Positions 39,904-52,352 are shown, numbered from the stretch's first letter. The stretch: 64,000 nucleotides of DNA from Angiostrongylus vasorum (GCA_018806985.1 JADANN010000099.1:4497501-4561500); one strand, 5' to 3'. Notes: generated by a model not told the origin, from the sequence alone. Numbers and translations are program-made.

Positions 39904-40796
39904 TGGCAATCTGTACCAGCAATGCACGCACACTTGCATCTGAGTCCTCGATAGAAGACTCGATCACGCAAGCAAGAAGCTTAGAGTACAACGTCATCAG
40001 AGTTGCTGAGGCGAGAAGACACCGCCCACTTAACACCAACTATAGTATCGAAGAAGAACGTACCACGGAATACGGAATAATAGAGCTGTCGCCGTTGGCG
40101 TTCTCGTCAACAGGAATTTGGGAAACTAACATCGATTGGAACGGCAATCAACCTGAATTGGACGTTTGCGATCGAAGAGGTGTGCATCGGTACCGGCTAT
40201 GACAACCTTCGCCGATTTTGCACCGACATCAAACTATGGCGAGGAAGAAGTCGAAGCGTTCAACGTGCACTTGGAGAAAGGTCATCATTGGAGATTTCAA
40301 CGCTAAAACTGGACCTAGAATAGTGCTCGAATAACGTCACATTGGAACCCACGGTTTAGAATGGAACGCGAAGGGAGAGCGACTGTCTGAGTATATCGTG
40401 ACGAACAAGGCCATTCATGGTAACTCCAAATTCCACAAACCCCATCATCAACGCTGGACGTGGGAGGCTCTAAGTGGACAGTACCATAACGGAAAACACT
40501 ACGTCATAGTAAATTTAACATATTGCTTGACCGATATCGCCGTTGTCCTGAAATTCTCCACAGGATCAGACCATCGCCTCCTTCGAGTAATCTCGCAGAA
40601 AGGAGAAAAAGCAGCTAAATTCAAAAAACGAAGTCCCAAAACCACCATAAATTGGGATCTATTCAATTCGTTAGTCGGGTGTTGGGAAGATGACGTTCTA
40701 GATAACATCGACGAAGAAGAGGATCAGCTCATTCAACGTGTTCACGTTAGCGCTATGAAAGCTGAGAGTTCGAAGGCCACCACCAAGCACCGCTGA
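39904..40796 (+). pseudogene. RTE apurinic-type endonuclease domain remnants
   Basis: Reads NARTLASESSIEDSITQARS and VAEARRHRPLNT, the AP-endonuclease start (N of the metal site, E of the catalytic pair region). Then DRRGVHRY, a shifted KVIIGDFNAKTGPR (the GDFN motif, about 40285-40320) and TGSDHRLL near 40562 (the SDHxL end of the domain). Confidence 0.75.
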
Positions 40797-41154
40797 TAGA
40801 ACAAGATATGAACATCTGAAGAACCTTCCTCCAGTCCTCATAAACACACCGGCTCCGCTTTTCACGTTTCACCTGTCTGAATGCAAGGTCCCTACTCAAT
40901 GAAAGATCAGCAAAGACCGTGCTGTTGTTAAAGAAGGGTGAGCTCCACGATATCAACAACTATCGCCCAATCTGCTTAATGTCTGTCGGCTACAATGTTT
41001 CCACTCGAGTCAACCTAAACAGGATTGAGAGAACACTAGACTAAAGGACAGCCATGTGAGCAAGAATGGTTTCGAAAAAAAATTCAGTACGATAGACCAC
41101 ATCCACACGTTAACAAAGCTCACTGAAATATAGCAAAAGTACAAAAAGGCCGTT

Positions 41155-41163
41155 CTGTCTCAC
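41155..41163 (+). repeat. Left S3 target-site duplication
   Basis: CTGTCTCAC, identical to 41565-41573. Confidence 0.8.
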
Positions 41164-41564
41164 ATTATTTACTTGGATACATCGACACCGTCTTCACCGG
41201 TTGTGCAGGCCGCAAAATAATTTCCATTTTTTCGGAATTTTGCAGGTTTAGCCATTGTGGTTCCCTGAAGTCCCGATGTCAGCTTAGTCAAAGTCGGCCC
41301 CAGCTCGTCACCACCACAGCCTGTCGTCGCCGTTGTGGTCCAGAGGGAGATTTGCCACCATGCCACTAGTAGTTTGATCACAGGACAGTGGTAGGTCGTC
41401 ATATTTCTTTACTCCCATCTGGGCTACCTGATGGAAACGCTGGACTGCTTCTCATCTTGGGAGACCTTGCCGGGGAGGCGGGGGATAAATCCCTCGCTGT
41501 ACATCTCAGTCCGACACACAGAATCACCTTCCAGCCACAATGAGCTGGTAAAACCGTGGAGAAG
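41164..41564 (-). mobile_element. S3 short repeat (SINE-like), clean insertion into RTE
   Basis: CTGTCTCAC at 41155-41163 and 41565-41573 (9 bp) flanks a 401-bp unit within the RTE reverse transcriptase. One end is tacttggata-like and in other copies extends to acttacttactt. Read on minus this is a short (AAGT)n tail, so minus is taken as sense. Hallmarks: ggttgtgcaggcc, gtttagccattgtggttccc, gggagaccttgccgggg. Confidence 0.82.
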
Positions 41565-41573
41565 CTGTCTCAC
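41565..41573 (+). repeat. Right S3 target-site duplication
   Basis: CTGTCTCAC, identical to 41155-41163. Confidence 0.8.
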
Positions 41574-42699
41574 TGTAGTTGGTTTAAAGAAGGCTTTTCG
41601 ACTCACCTGAGATAGAAGCAGTCATAGAGGCCCTGGACAGCCAGGGACTCCCTATTCAGCATGTGAAGATTCTTTGCTAGGTGTATAAGGATTTCACAAC
41701 AAAGATATCACCATTCTACAAAGACATTAACATCGACGTCAAAAGGAGGTTGGATAACGCGATACCATCTCGCCAAACTTATTTACCGCTATCCTCGAGA
41801 ACGTCGTGCAAGCACTGGAATAGGGCAAAATGGGAGTGAAAATCGATGATCGACAATTACACCATCATCGCTTTGCTGATGACATCGTTCTTATAACAGC
41901 AAATTTTAGCCAAGCGGAACGAATGCCTGCCGACTTTGATAAGGCCTATGGAAAAAATTGCTCTTCGTCTTAATCTTACAACAGGGATGTTCATGAGGAA
42001 TAGATTGCTTACGCATGCGCCATTCACGCTCAACGGAATGAATAAGTCCGAATGCTCCAGTTAGGTCTACCTAGGTCAGTAAATCAAAATGATGAAACAC
42101 TTGCTCCCAGAGTTGAGCATGAGGAAACGAGCGGCTTGGGGTGCTTTCAAGAGCATCGAGGATGTAGTGAAGAAAACAAAGAACACCCGACTCCGTGTCC
42201 ATCTTTTCGATTCAACGGTACTTCCTGCCTTAAGGTATAGGTCAGAAACCTGGTCGCCACGTAAGCAGGATGAAAGATCATCCAACGTTACGCGCATTTG
42301 AAAGGACGATGGCAGCGGAAGCCTGTGTCACACAACTGAGGGAAGCGATCCGAAACTTCAACCTCCATCAACGATCACAAATCAAAGATGCCGTCCTATA
42401 CACCAAGGCGTCGAAGACAAGGTGAGCCCGACACGCAATACGTATGAAAAGACAACCGATAGACGGAAATCGTTAGTGACTGGATTCCTCGAGAAGTCCG
42501 ACGTACTGCAGAAAGGCCACCGACGCAATGGTCAGAGTTCTTCACGAAGAGCCTAGAAGAAAGATATGATGAACTCGACTGGGTGGGCTACTACTGCACG
42601 TAACGTGGAAAAATGGAACGCTTACTGGCGCCCGCTTGAGTCACTCGATGATCAACAGGACGAAGTGCGATACAAATGATATTCACATAACCCGTTTTT

Positions 42700-43030
42700 C
42701 GTATCACACGCGGATCCAGCATTCCTATTCGTCCCGTAATCCGAACTCCAAATTAAGAAACTGCTGCCCGTTCTCTTGATTTTTCCTGCTTAATGATGAT
42801 CGAGCATTGTTTTACCAGGAAATTCGAGATAGTCGGCATTCTGTGGTTGCCACCTCAGGCAGTCGACGGCCTTCATGGATCTGAGGATGCTTTGCGACTT
42901 GCACTTTCTAGGAAGATAGCCGTTCCTAAGATAATCATGTGACTAGTCAACCCACGGCTCGAAGAAAATGCTGCAGGCCGAGTCAGTTTTTTCATCTAAA
43001 CATTTTATTAGGACTTGACGCTGACATTAA
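42700..43030. other. Unrecognised sequence after RTE
   Basis: No coding or repeat signal recognised. Confidence 0.45.
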
Positions 43031-43034
43031 CAGC

Positions 43035-43370
43035 TTAAAAAACAACAAAATTGTATGAAATACAACCACAATGGTGTTGATATGTGAGCAAAACTGGGCT
43101 CTCCAGTTGAATTTAAAGACCTACGATCATCTTTTTCCGCCCTGCCCACAAGGCCGACCCTTGCTTTGCTTTTTCTCTCACCCACTTGGCGGGTAGTTGC
43201 CGATAGCACCGTTAGGCAAAAAACTCGAGTTCTAGCGGTGAAAAAAGAAGGAACAGTCACGGGTTCGCAGCCCAACTGGAGTTCCAAATTTTGCTCGTAT
43301 CAGCATCACTGTGGTTGCATTTCACATATACTCTGCCAGAGAAAAAAAATATTTGGCAATAAATAGTCGA
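43035..43370. repeat. S1 palindromic repeat copy
   Basis: Left arm tgaaatacaaccacaatggt; centre cccacttggcgggtagttgc; right-arm B box ACGGGTTCGCAGCCC; right end catcactgtggttgcatttc. Confidence 0.65.
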
Positions 43371-43379
43371 ATGACATTT

Positions 43380-44100
43380 AGGTTATACGGAAAATAATAG
43401 CGGTCAAGTTGAAGTGATTTTGGCTTGTATCAAAATATAGTAGCCAAAGCATGGTAAAAAAAAATACAGAATCAGCAATTAATTTCGCCGGAAAACATTC
43501 CACTAGATTAATGGACCTGTTGCCATCGAGATTCAAGTATGCCCGCTCCATTATAATAAAAAGGTAGGAGAGTGGAGCAAATAAACTTTTCCCTTTTTCG
43601 TCAACGGCTACATCTTCAGAGGCGAAGTGGAAGAACTAGCAGTGTAGGGTCCAGCTGGATACGATGGAGCATCCTAACTCGTGGCTAACGATGGTGTTCT
43701 GGTTGTTAATGTTCGCTGGCTGCTGACTCTTAGGTAGCAAAAAACGATCCAATCGGCTTAATATGGCTCCAAGCACGACAACAAAAAATTTCTCAAGCCT
43801 GTTGTGAACCGTAAAGTCTTTTCCAAGACTTTTCGTTCACGACTTCTTATTCAACCTAGTACATGAGAGGCTTAGCAATCAAGCCTATGTCCCACTGGAA
43901 TTTTGAGTTCGATAATTTGAAACAAGTGGTTCAACTACAATAGGAAGCAGTAAAGACTGTCGCAAAAAACAAAAAAAATCAGTAACCTCTGGATACCCCA
44001 TTTTAGATAAACGCGTTTTTATCCAAAAATCAATCATGACGTTGTGAAGGTTACTTTCATAGTTAAACAATCATCTGTTCGAATCATGGATACGTAGAAG
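43380..44100. other. Unrecognised sequence; possible fold-back scrap
   Basis: Around 43590-43630 the minus strand shows CTCTGAAGATG and GACGAAAAAG, loosely hammerhead-like. Otherwise nothing. Confidence 0.35.
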
Positions 44101-44106
44101 ACTAGA

Positions 44107-44392
44107 AGGATAAAAGGATAAAGCTGTCGGCGTTGATCAATCCCTAAGAGATGCGCCATATATTCGACTTCACTAACCATCGTTTGGAGGTGATTGAATG
44201 CATGTCTGGTCTTTACAATGGCTCGCGGTGGTCGACCGATGCATCGAGGCAGTGGTGTTATCCTACCAGACAAGTCTGGCACCAATTTGCCGACTCCGGG
44301 GGAAGGAGGGCTTGGTGAGCCACGGGCGCGGGGATTGATCCCAATGTGTGTGTCGCATGGCGCCTCCGACCACTGCGCCACACACGCCCCTG
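44107..44392 (-). mobile_element. S2 SINE copy
   Basis: ggataaaaggataaagctgt tail, complete body, tRNA head ending ccactgcgccacacacgccc. Confidence 0.78.
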
Positions 44393-44399
44393 TAGAATA

Positions 44400-45900
44400 C
44401 TACCCAAGTATTTTTTCTGATAAATTCATCGATTAGTTTGCACAGCCTAATATCCGAAATCTTATACAGGTAGTTCGAATGTTTTGGACGGAAACAACAA
44501 CACAAAATAGATAACATCGAAAAAAAGCAAGAGTTAATAGAACGTGCCCCTCAAGTAAACAATGTTCGGCAAAAGTGGAAGTTTCCCGGAACAGATAAAA
44601 AGAAGTGGACATATTTGGAGAAGAATTCTGATGATTGCCTAATCACTTGATGAAGAATCATTCTAAATGTGTGGAAGAAGCGAGAAACTAGGAAATGCAC
44701 AGAAAACTTCGGGAATATTGTGTAGAACGCACAGATCATCCACCTAGTGAGTTGGAAAGAGCGTGAGCTCGGTGCTGCTGTCATCTAAGTTTCTTGGAAC
44801 CATGACTCGTGATTGCATCGTTTTTACCACATAAAAAAAAGGAAAAAGAGAACTATTTGAAATATCACATAATATCTAGAAATGCTTTATAGCAGTTGAT
44901 TATTTCTAATCAGATAGAGCTATAATTACACAAAAATTTTTTCTGAAAAACGCAGTGTTCTGTTTAAAAAGGCACTGAGTTCCACTTTACAAGGAGAACA
45001 GCAAACTGTCAGTGCAAAATTGACAATGGGGAGAGGTCGCGTTAAGTGGCGACCGGTGGTTGAGAGCTCATAAAACAGCGACCTCGGCACTCTCATAACT
45101 CCCGTGTCGAAGTCCCCGTAGTCACAAAGGCCGCAGTTTCAGAAGACGAGTGCTTTGATTTGGGTCGTTCAGCAGAAAACTGTACAAAACAGGTGTCAGA
45201 GTTGGAAAACTTCAAGAAAAACCACCTATCTATCGTTTTCCTTGACTTGAATTCATAGTAACTTGATACATTATAAAATGTATATCATGTGGACTTTTCG
45301 ACTCTTATCACCGGTCTCAAGAGAGTGATTTCAGAAGGTGTCTGAAAATTCTAAATTCTACCTTACTGCGTGTTAATCAGTTTTTTTCTGGCTTCAGAGA
45401 TTGATATACAACACCATGTTCTCTTTTAAACAGAAGCTTCATAATGAAATCAGAGCACTGGATGTGCTGTCCTGTACTACACTCCATAAAAATGTGGAAG
45501 CAAATCGGTGACGATTCTTGTCCAGTGGTTGTCGTTTAGTCGCATGACATTCACGGCCCACATTCTTCAATCGTAAACGCCCAAGTCGTGTCATCGATAG
45601 TTAAAGGGGTCGATGTTCATTCTCATAATTAGATTGTCGACAATACCAAACTTGGAAACTCATGAATTGTTGGATAATCCGGAAAACAGCTCTTCTCGAG
45701 CATAAAAAAATGTGCAGCAATCAGTGTCTTCTTATTCCGGTCAAAGCAACGATGTCACATTTGATTTCCTTTCAACTTTTATAACCAGGTGTTTAATGGA
45801 AACCAAATTTTTGGCGGCCTGCTCTAGTTCTGCATCTTTAGCCGGTGCTGAGACTCTAATTTGTTATGTAGAAAAGTCCTTCGTTGTAAGAATGGGAACA
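44400..45900. other. Mostly unrecognised sequence
   Basis: Just below the HMG-like exon the minus strand also reads VSAPAKDAELEQAAKNLVSI (about 45790-45850), unassigned. No repeat family found. Confidence 0.45.
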
Positions 45901-45901
45901 C

Positions 45902-45996
45902 CTTGTTTTCGTGTTTCTGGCGATACGTATTGTACTTCTGGATATCCTGTCGGGCTCTCTCTTTATAATCATACCGCGCTTTCTGTTCGAAATGAT
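45902..45996 (-). CDS. Candidate exon: C-terminal half of an HMG box
   Basis: Reads HFEQKARYDYKERARQDI, then QKYNTYRQKHENK, and ends at donor gtgttc. The pattern F-E-x-K-A-x4-KE-x5-DI-x2-Y is that of helix 3 of HMG boxes (HMGB type), which bind DNA in the nucleus. The N-terminal half was not found. The acceptor (gag ending at 45997) is weak and directly follows an in-frame TGA. A second frame of the same strand also reads well but has one TAA, so a pseudogene is possible. Confidence 0.4.
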
Positions 45997-46049
45997 CTCA
46001 AACTGCTTCACACTCGCGTTTCACTCGCATAACTCGTCTAACTTCAGGC

Positions 46050-48360
46050 TTTCTATTGAATCGACGTGCAGGATTGATACATAACGAAGGATCAAACATC
46101 AGAAAGAACCTATACATAATTATGTCCATACATATACGTAGTATAAGTCAAACTGAGACAGCAGATTCAGTGAACCCAAACTCGATCTTCGCCTTCATCT
46201 CTGTTCTCTGTCGCAGTATTTCAGTTGAGCAGCGTCTGGGTCACGTGTAGGCGCAGCAGGCATCTCGAGATTAATCGAGTCATGATCCATCACACCATAA
46301 AGTCCATGTGTAAATTTCTGTACATGAGAAGTTAAGGTCCACAAAAGCATAGAATCTTTTCTAGCTTTCACCATGAACGAATCGCTGCAGAAAATAAACC
46401 TCACACTCAGCAAAAAGCAATTTCATCACAGGTGTTTTTGTCATATATAAATATATATAATAATATAATAATATAATATCCAAATCTATATAAAAGAAGA
46501 CTCCGTCCGTGTGTGATCCACTAAGTGTTCTCACATGCTTAAAAACATGTTCGATTAGTATTCCCACTGCCTATATTGCAGTATCGAATGAGCGATGATC
46601 TCAACATAACTAGTGTTGTGGATGCGTGGGGTGCTGGCAATAATACAAATCTATTCAGTGCTATTTTGCTAGGTAAAAAAACAGTAAAAATGAGGTGCTA
46701 CAGAGCTGCCTATGCATAGAAAAAGAATACTGATGCTTTGTCGAGCAAAACTGGTTGAAAAATGAGCTTGCCACTACTTTCGAAAAGATCCCACAAAGCA
46801 ATGGTGAATGCGAGACTATGGATAAGTCGGTATATTCGCACACTACGACTCTTTAAAGCAATGCGTTAAGGTAGAAAAAACTGGTCGGCGTGGATTTAAG
46901 GATAAAGGCGAGGTGAAATGAGGCATGCTTCTACCCAAACAGGTTGATTGAAGTCCGAACTCCGGATAGCTGAAACATTGGACACTATGGGACCTTCAAC
47001 TATAATTTGAGAAAGAGAGAAAATGTGAGCATATGCGAAGTCATATTTAAATTCCACAAACCAAACACTGCAGTAAGTTCATTCAAATGACTCCGTAATT
47101 TTCAAAAAAAGAAGGCAATCATGGGCGGGTATGCCTAAGACAACGTCTGGTGATCTGGCAGAAACTGCCAGAAATCATGCAGATGGCAGTAATAGCGTTT
47201 TCGCCTCCAAAGTAAACACTATAATTCAGTGCACACACATGACGTACATCTCTCTCTCCTCAGTGACACACGGACTTTGCGCAAATCACAACCTTCTACA
47301 AATATGTACCGAACACATCGAATACATGCATACTCTGAGCAGTACGTCAAGTAGTTTCTATATCAGCGAATTCCATACTCTTTAAAGGAACGCCATGAAG
47401 CATGGTGCAGGAAAATGGGGCTACATTCGAGTACATCCGCTGCATGTTTCGGCCAACTCATATCCCCCCAACAATTTCTTCACTGAAGCTTTTGAAAAAA
47501 GACTATAAAAGACTAACTACACACTTTTTTACATATCTGGTGATTTGTAACCACCATGTTCTACAGTACTTCCACTTACTATTAAAACGGTGGACATTTA
47601 GAGGCAAGTTTTCTGTTTATTCAACGGTCTTCAAAGAGTCGCGCTTTTTTCCGTTGCACAGAGATGGCATTAATCTACCTCGAGCGTAGATGGCTTTCTC
47701 CGCCTTATAGGGAAATATCTTATTTCCGTAACATCAATTTTATAAGCATTATAATAACCGTACGACAGGCGCCACTTTGCTCACTACTCATGTCTATTTT
47801 TTTTTCAAAAACTACTGTATGAACTCCGTGGACATGTCTTAGTCAATAATCCCAATCTAAATGGATAGTCACTTAAGCACAATTATAGATCTTATATATT
47901 ACAAAGTAACAAAGATTTAGTGTATTTCACTACCTTTGTTAAACGCTCGTGTAAGGCGCCTATTGACGAAGCTGGGCATAATAGGAGATGTTTGAAGATA
48001 TCAAATCCAGTTGTTTCAGCCTTATCGAGGCGCTGAGTTCAAATTGCAGATCTTGGTCAGCTTCTCACCTCATTTGCTCCAAATTGGAAAAATAAGCAAG
48101 TGACAGACCTAAACTCTCCCAGAAGCACTAGCAACTTTCAAAAAATCTAAGGGTAACCTACTATCGCAAGTTTTCACGATACACTGACATTCTACCACAA
48201 CACTTGCAACCTTCGTTTAAGGTTTGTATCAACAAGATGTCAATGAAATGAACACATAAACGCTAATAACACATAATTTTATAATTGACCGATATTACGA
48301 CAACAGTGAAATCAATTGCGAATCCTTATATTGACATTTCGTAGAGTGTGTTCTTAAACT
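46050..48360. other. Mostly unrecognised sequence
   Basis: No known repeat. A minus-strand frame at 46195-46413 (EMPAAPTRDPDAAQLKYC) is unassigned. Confidence 0.45.
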
Positions 48361-48367
48361 TCACAAC

Positions 48368-48606
48368 ATCACATTGGCTTCATATCATCAGCTGTCTCAT
48401 TTCGGATACTCTGGACACTTTTCAGTGTGTCAGAGTCGTCTTCTTCGTGAAAATCTCTTGACGTTTCTTTTCCTTTCATTTTCAGCGGATTTCGTTTTTC
48501 GCTGTACGTAGTTCTCCACTTTGTAATGCTATGTTGTTACTCTGTTTCTCATACAATCGTGCTTTTGTGACAACCTTTTTCCCTTCTTGCTGAAACGTGA
48601 CGATTC
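48368..48606 (-). CDS. Candidate exon(s), coiled-coil-like, unknown
   Basis: After acceptor gttttcag, 41 codons read IVTFQQEGKKVVTKARLY and LQSGELRTAKNEIR to TGA at 48482. A +1-shifted frame then reads MKGKETSRDFHEEDDSDTLK and SVQSIRNETADDM to a stop at 48368. Charged, helix-prone composition suggests a real protein, either ending at 48482 or broken by a frameshift. A similar SDTLK..SIR stretch occurs at 63.7 kb on +. Confidence 0.3.
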
Positions 48607-48609
48607 CTG

Positions 48610-49080
48610 AAAACCAGTCAGAAATCGAATATAATTAGTCGTTGTGTCTCATATAATCAATACATATCCTTTGTATGAGCACGGCGACAGGCTCTACCTA
48701 TCATGAAGTTGAACCGCGCGCAATTTTAAGAAAAGCTAAGAAAAATTCAAGTAACTAAAAAAAATCCTATAAGAAATCCATTCTGAAAACTTGAAGTCGT
48801 ACTTGGAAAGTGGGCTTTTCGGGCTTTTCGTGATTTCCTGTGTGGCCTGCGTTTTTCGCCGCTAAAGTGAATGGTAAAAAATAGTTTGTACGAAGCTCAG
48901 TTATCATCAAAATCATGTCACAAGTTATCGATGCACGCAATAATGACCGAAGGTGATTCATTCAAAAGAAATACTTTTCACTCTTGAACTGATTAACCGG
49001 ACGTTAGAATGGCTGATAACACCGACGTCTATACACACTACAAGATCGTTTGAGTTCGGCTACAGCAAAAGATGTAAAGG
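48610..49080. other. Unrecognised sequence
   Basis: No feature seen up to the hairpin at 49082. Confidence 0.45.
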
Positions 49081-49081
49081 T

Positions 49082-49133
49082 GACATTAGACATCCGATGG
49101 AACAATACTGTGTTCCATCGGGTGTCTAATGTC
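49082..49133. repeat. 22-bp hairpin with one mismatch
   Basis: GACATTAGACATCCGATGGA... pairs with ...TCCATCGGGTGTCTAATGTC across an 8-nt loop (49104-49111); one mismatch. Confidence 0.88.
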
Positions 49134-49216
49134 TGTGTTCCAAGTCAATACACCGCGCAACCAAAACGAAATAAAGAAAGGAAAATTGCAGGAAATTTCA
49201 GCGCTTTTCATAATCA

Positions 49217-49392
49217 TAAGTTGCTACCAGCCTTGTCTGGGAGTATAGCAGCACTGGCTCGACACATCGGTAGGCCAGCGCGAGTCGTTATAAACGCCAT
49301 ATATGCATTCAATCACCTCCAAACGATGCCTAGTGAAGTCGAGTGCATGGCGCATCCCTCAGGAATTGATCAACGCCGAGAGCTTTTTTTTA
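49217..49392 (+). mobile_element. S2 SINE copy, 5'-truncated
   Basis: Begins in the body (gccttgtctgggagtatagc) and ends cgccgagagctttttttta. 5' truncation is the usual outcome of target-primed reverse transcription. Confidence 0.75.
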
Positions 49393-49399
49393 CCTTTTT

Positions 49400-50190
49400 T
49401 TCATAATCATAAGACAGTGTTACTACATATTAGACGCATTCTGTGAATACACTAACCCCGTGTATGAATACCGTAGACAATTACTGATCTGCGTAGAGAA
49501 ATGCATTATTTTCGACAACACTATCCGAAATCTAAAACAAACCGTCACTGTTGTCGCCATGCTAACGTCCTTAGGAACACCCACCGAATCTTGCGATTTC
49601 TTCTTATCCGCATAATTGGGCGCAGACACAGATCTAATCATTTTCGAACGACTTTCCTAAAATTAGTGGTAATATTAGGACTGTATGTGCTAGAAGTAAA
49701 TGTAGGAATTCCTCCAACCTTGGAAGTCCTGGTCTGGAGCAGTGGAGCAATTCCTGGTCCTGGTCTTACGATAGACTTTTGTAGCTTCTTTTCTATACCA
49801 TCTAAACAGACCTAAACAGATCCACCTTGAGGCCACAATATGAACATCAACTTTGAAAATAAAAAAGACTTTTTAGAATCAAAATATTTCGGTCTCTAAC
49901 CTTAGACTGCTCACTAGCGTATTAGATTGCATGGTGCAGCGATGATACGAGTTTGGAAATCACTTGCTTACTGATGAGTTATTTATGGAAATTGGCAGTG
50001 GTATATCTCGTACCTAAGAACAATCACTATCATTTCTGTCATGATGCTGGATGGATGAATGCTTTTTATCATCTTAGCTAACGAAGAAGTTGCGAAAAGG
50101 GGGCCCACTTTGCAACATTCATGGGAATGACTGTCGTAGTAGTAGGTAAGCTAGTTTGCTGCATTTGAACATATTTATTCTAATAAATTT
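49400..50190. other. Unrecognised sequence between S2 copies
   Basis: No domain or repeat recognised. Confidence 0.45.
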
Positions 50191-50217
50191 ATATACACTT
50201 ATATATATATATATATT

Positions 50218-50485
50218 AAGAATAAAGCTCTTAGCGTTGATGAATTCCTTAGGGATGCGCCATGCGTTCAAACTCATTAAGCATCGTTGGAGGTGATTCA
50301 ATGCATATCTGGCTATTACAATCATTCGCGGTGGCCCACCGATGTATCAAGCCAGTGCTGCTTTCCTCCCAGACAAGTCTGCTACCAATTTGCCGGGAGA
50401 GATAGAAGGCTTAGTGAGCCTTGGGGGGATCGACTCTTTGTGCATTGCAGGGCGCCTCCCACCATTGCCTTACACGCGCCTCCTA
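50218..50485 (-). mobile_element. S2 SINE copy next to (TA)n
   Basis: agaataaagctcttagcgtt to ccattgccttacacgcgcct. A (TA)n run lies at 50195-50215 beside its tail. Confidence 0.75.
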
Positions 50486-50759
50486 TATATATCCCCGAAA
50501 AATAATAATCTGAGAAAGTTAATGTCGAATTTCAACCTGTATTTTTAAAATGGCTATTTCAGCTCGGATAAAACTTTATCATTCGATCACCTTTATCATC
50601 TGTAGCCCCACTGTTCGCCGAGTGACTCGAGTGGGTGCCACTAAATCTTCCATTTTTCTCTTTCGCGTGCAAAAGCCAGTGGGTATTGCTCGCCCTAGGG
50701 ACTCAGTGAGCATCATACCTTTGTTCCAGGGGTTTCGTGAAGAACTCTAACCATCGAGT

Positions 50760-52352
50760 CGGTGGTCTTGCTGCAGTGCGTCTAACATCCCGAGGGAATC
50801 CAGTCACTAACAGCTCTTGTCCATCTGTTATCATTCATACGCATTAGGTCTCTGGTTCACCTCATCTTCGACAGTATGGCGTGTGTGAATCGCGCCGTTG
50901 ATTTCTGATCGTTGACGTAGGTAGGAGCTTCGGATCCCTTCCCTCACCTGTGTGACACGGGATACACTTACCATCGCCTTTTCGACTGCGCGTTCATTAA
51001 TGCTGCATGACTTTTCATCATTCTTACTCAGCGACCAGGTTTCTGACGCATAAGTTAAGGTAGGAAGAATTGCGAATCCGAAAAGAGGGACACGAAATCG
51101 GATGTTCTTCGTCCTCTTCATCACATCTTCGATGCTTTTGAAAGCTCCGCATGCAGCTCGTTTCCACCTGCTCGACTCTGGAGCTAAGTCGTTCATCATG
51201 TTGATTTCCCGACCTAGGTAGACGTAACTGGACCATTCGGAAACATTCACTTCGTTAAGCGTGAATGGGCATACGAAACCAATCCGTTCCTCATAAACAT
51301 CGTTTTTGCTAGATTTAGTCGAAAACTAATTTTTTCCACACGCTTTATCAAAGTCGGCAAGCATTCGTTCCGCTTTGCTAATGTCTGGTGTTATAAGAAC
51401 GATATCGTCAGCAAAGCAAATTTGGTCTAATTGGCGGCCATAGCTTTTCACCTCCATTTTGTCCCCATTCCAATGTTCGCATGACGTTCTGGAGGGTGGC
51501 GGCAAATAATTCTGTCGAGATGGTATCGCCTCGCCAAACCCCTCTTTTGACGTCGATGTTCATATCGGTGTGGATGGTGATATCTTGGTTGTGAAGTTTC
51601 TTTATACAGCTCACGAAGAATGTTTATTTATGGAGGAGAGCCGCCCTGACTGTCTAGAGCTTCCGTGGTTGCTTCTATCTCAATTGAGTCATAGGCCTTC
51701 TTTAAATCGATGAAAGTGAGACACAGTAGTCTTTTATACTCTCGCAATACTTCAGTGAGTTTTGTTATCGTGTGGATGTGGTGTATTGTAACGAATCCTT
51801 TTCGAAGCTCTACTTGCCCAAATGGCTATCGTTCGTCCAATGTTGGGTCACTCTTGTTTAGGATGACTCGAGTGAAAAGTTTGTAGACGATAGAAAGTAA
51901 GTAGATTGGAAGGTAGGTGCCGATATCGTGGAGGTTACCCTTTTTTAACAATAGCACTGTCTTGCTGGCTTTCCACCGTAGGAACGTTGCATTCAGAAAG
52001 GCAATGTATGAAGAGCCGAGTCTGTGTTTAGAACGACTGGCAGAAGTTTATTCAGATGTTCAGATCTTATCCTGCCCGGATCTCGTGCTGTTCGATATTT
52101 CACTAACGAAATAGCAAGTCGAAATTCGGAATCGAGAACCGGTGGTACATCGTAACCATCCTCCTTTATTTCATATGAGGGCAAGAGGACGTGGCTGTTA
52201 AGAAATCTGGGTGAATGATTTCCTCCATTACCTTTCTGGACAATGTAACTGCTCCTTCTGGCCGTCGGAGTGCAATCATTTTGGTTTCGTAAGTGGCGAA
52301 GCTTCGGTGGGCTAGACGAATGCTTTTTCCTAGCCTCTGCACCTTCGACCAT
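50760..52352 (-). pseudogene. RTE reverse transcriptase remnants
   Basis: Minus strand: KTARDPGRIRSEHL-like block (about 52060-52110), KKAYDSIEIEATTEALDSQG (about 51650-51700), DVKRGVWRGDTIS (about 51510-51555), WSSYVYLGREINMMNDLAPE and KRAACGAFKSIEDVMKRTKN (about 51110-51240), then RAVEKAMVSVSRVTQVREGI. Dead through shifts and stops. Confidence 0.78.

Larger units (their letters stand above)
39357..42690 (+). mobile_element. RTE-type non-LTR retrotransposon, decayed
   Basis: Starts with the RTE 5' leader (GGATCTCCCTCATAGAGAGA; GCCGGTTAGTGGCGAG), runs through endonuclease and reverse transcriptase remnants and ends with RTE-type 3' sequence (cgatacaaatgatattcac). A stretch between endonuclease and RT seems deleted near 40800. 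An S3 SINE (41164-41564) splits the RT. Many stops and shifts; dead. Confidence 0.82.
40860..42690 (+). pseudogene. RTE reverse transcriptase remnants, interrupted by S3
   Basis: AVVKEG / NNYRPICLMSVGYN (about 40918-40995), then after the insertion IEAVIEALDSQGLPIQH (41611-41665), DINIDVKRR (41727), HHHRFADDIVLITAN (41860-41907; the FADDI box is the RT catalytic site), KRAAWGAFKSIEDVVKKTKN (42125-42184) and the C-terminal RSKIKDAVLY type tail. Stops and frameshifts throughout. Confidence 0.78.

Noticed and set aside
43590..43630. Hammerhead motif (CTCTGAAGATG ... GACGAAAAAG on minus)
   Set aside because: Only the CUGAAGA box is kept; no helix II or cleavage triplet can be placed.
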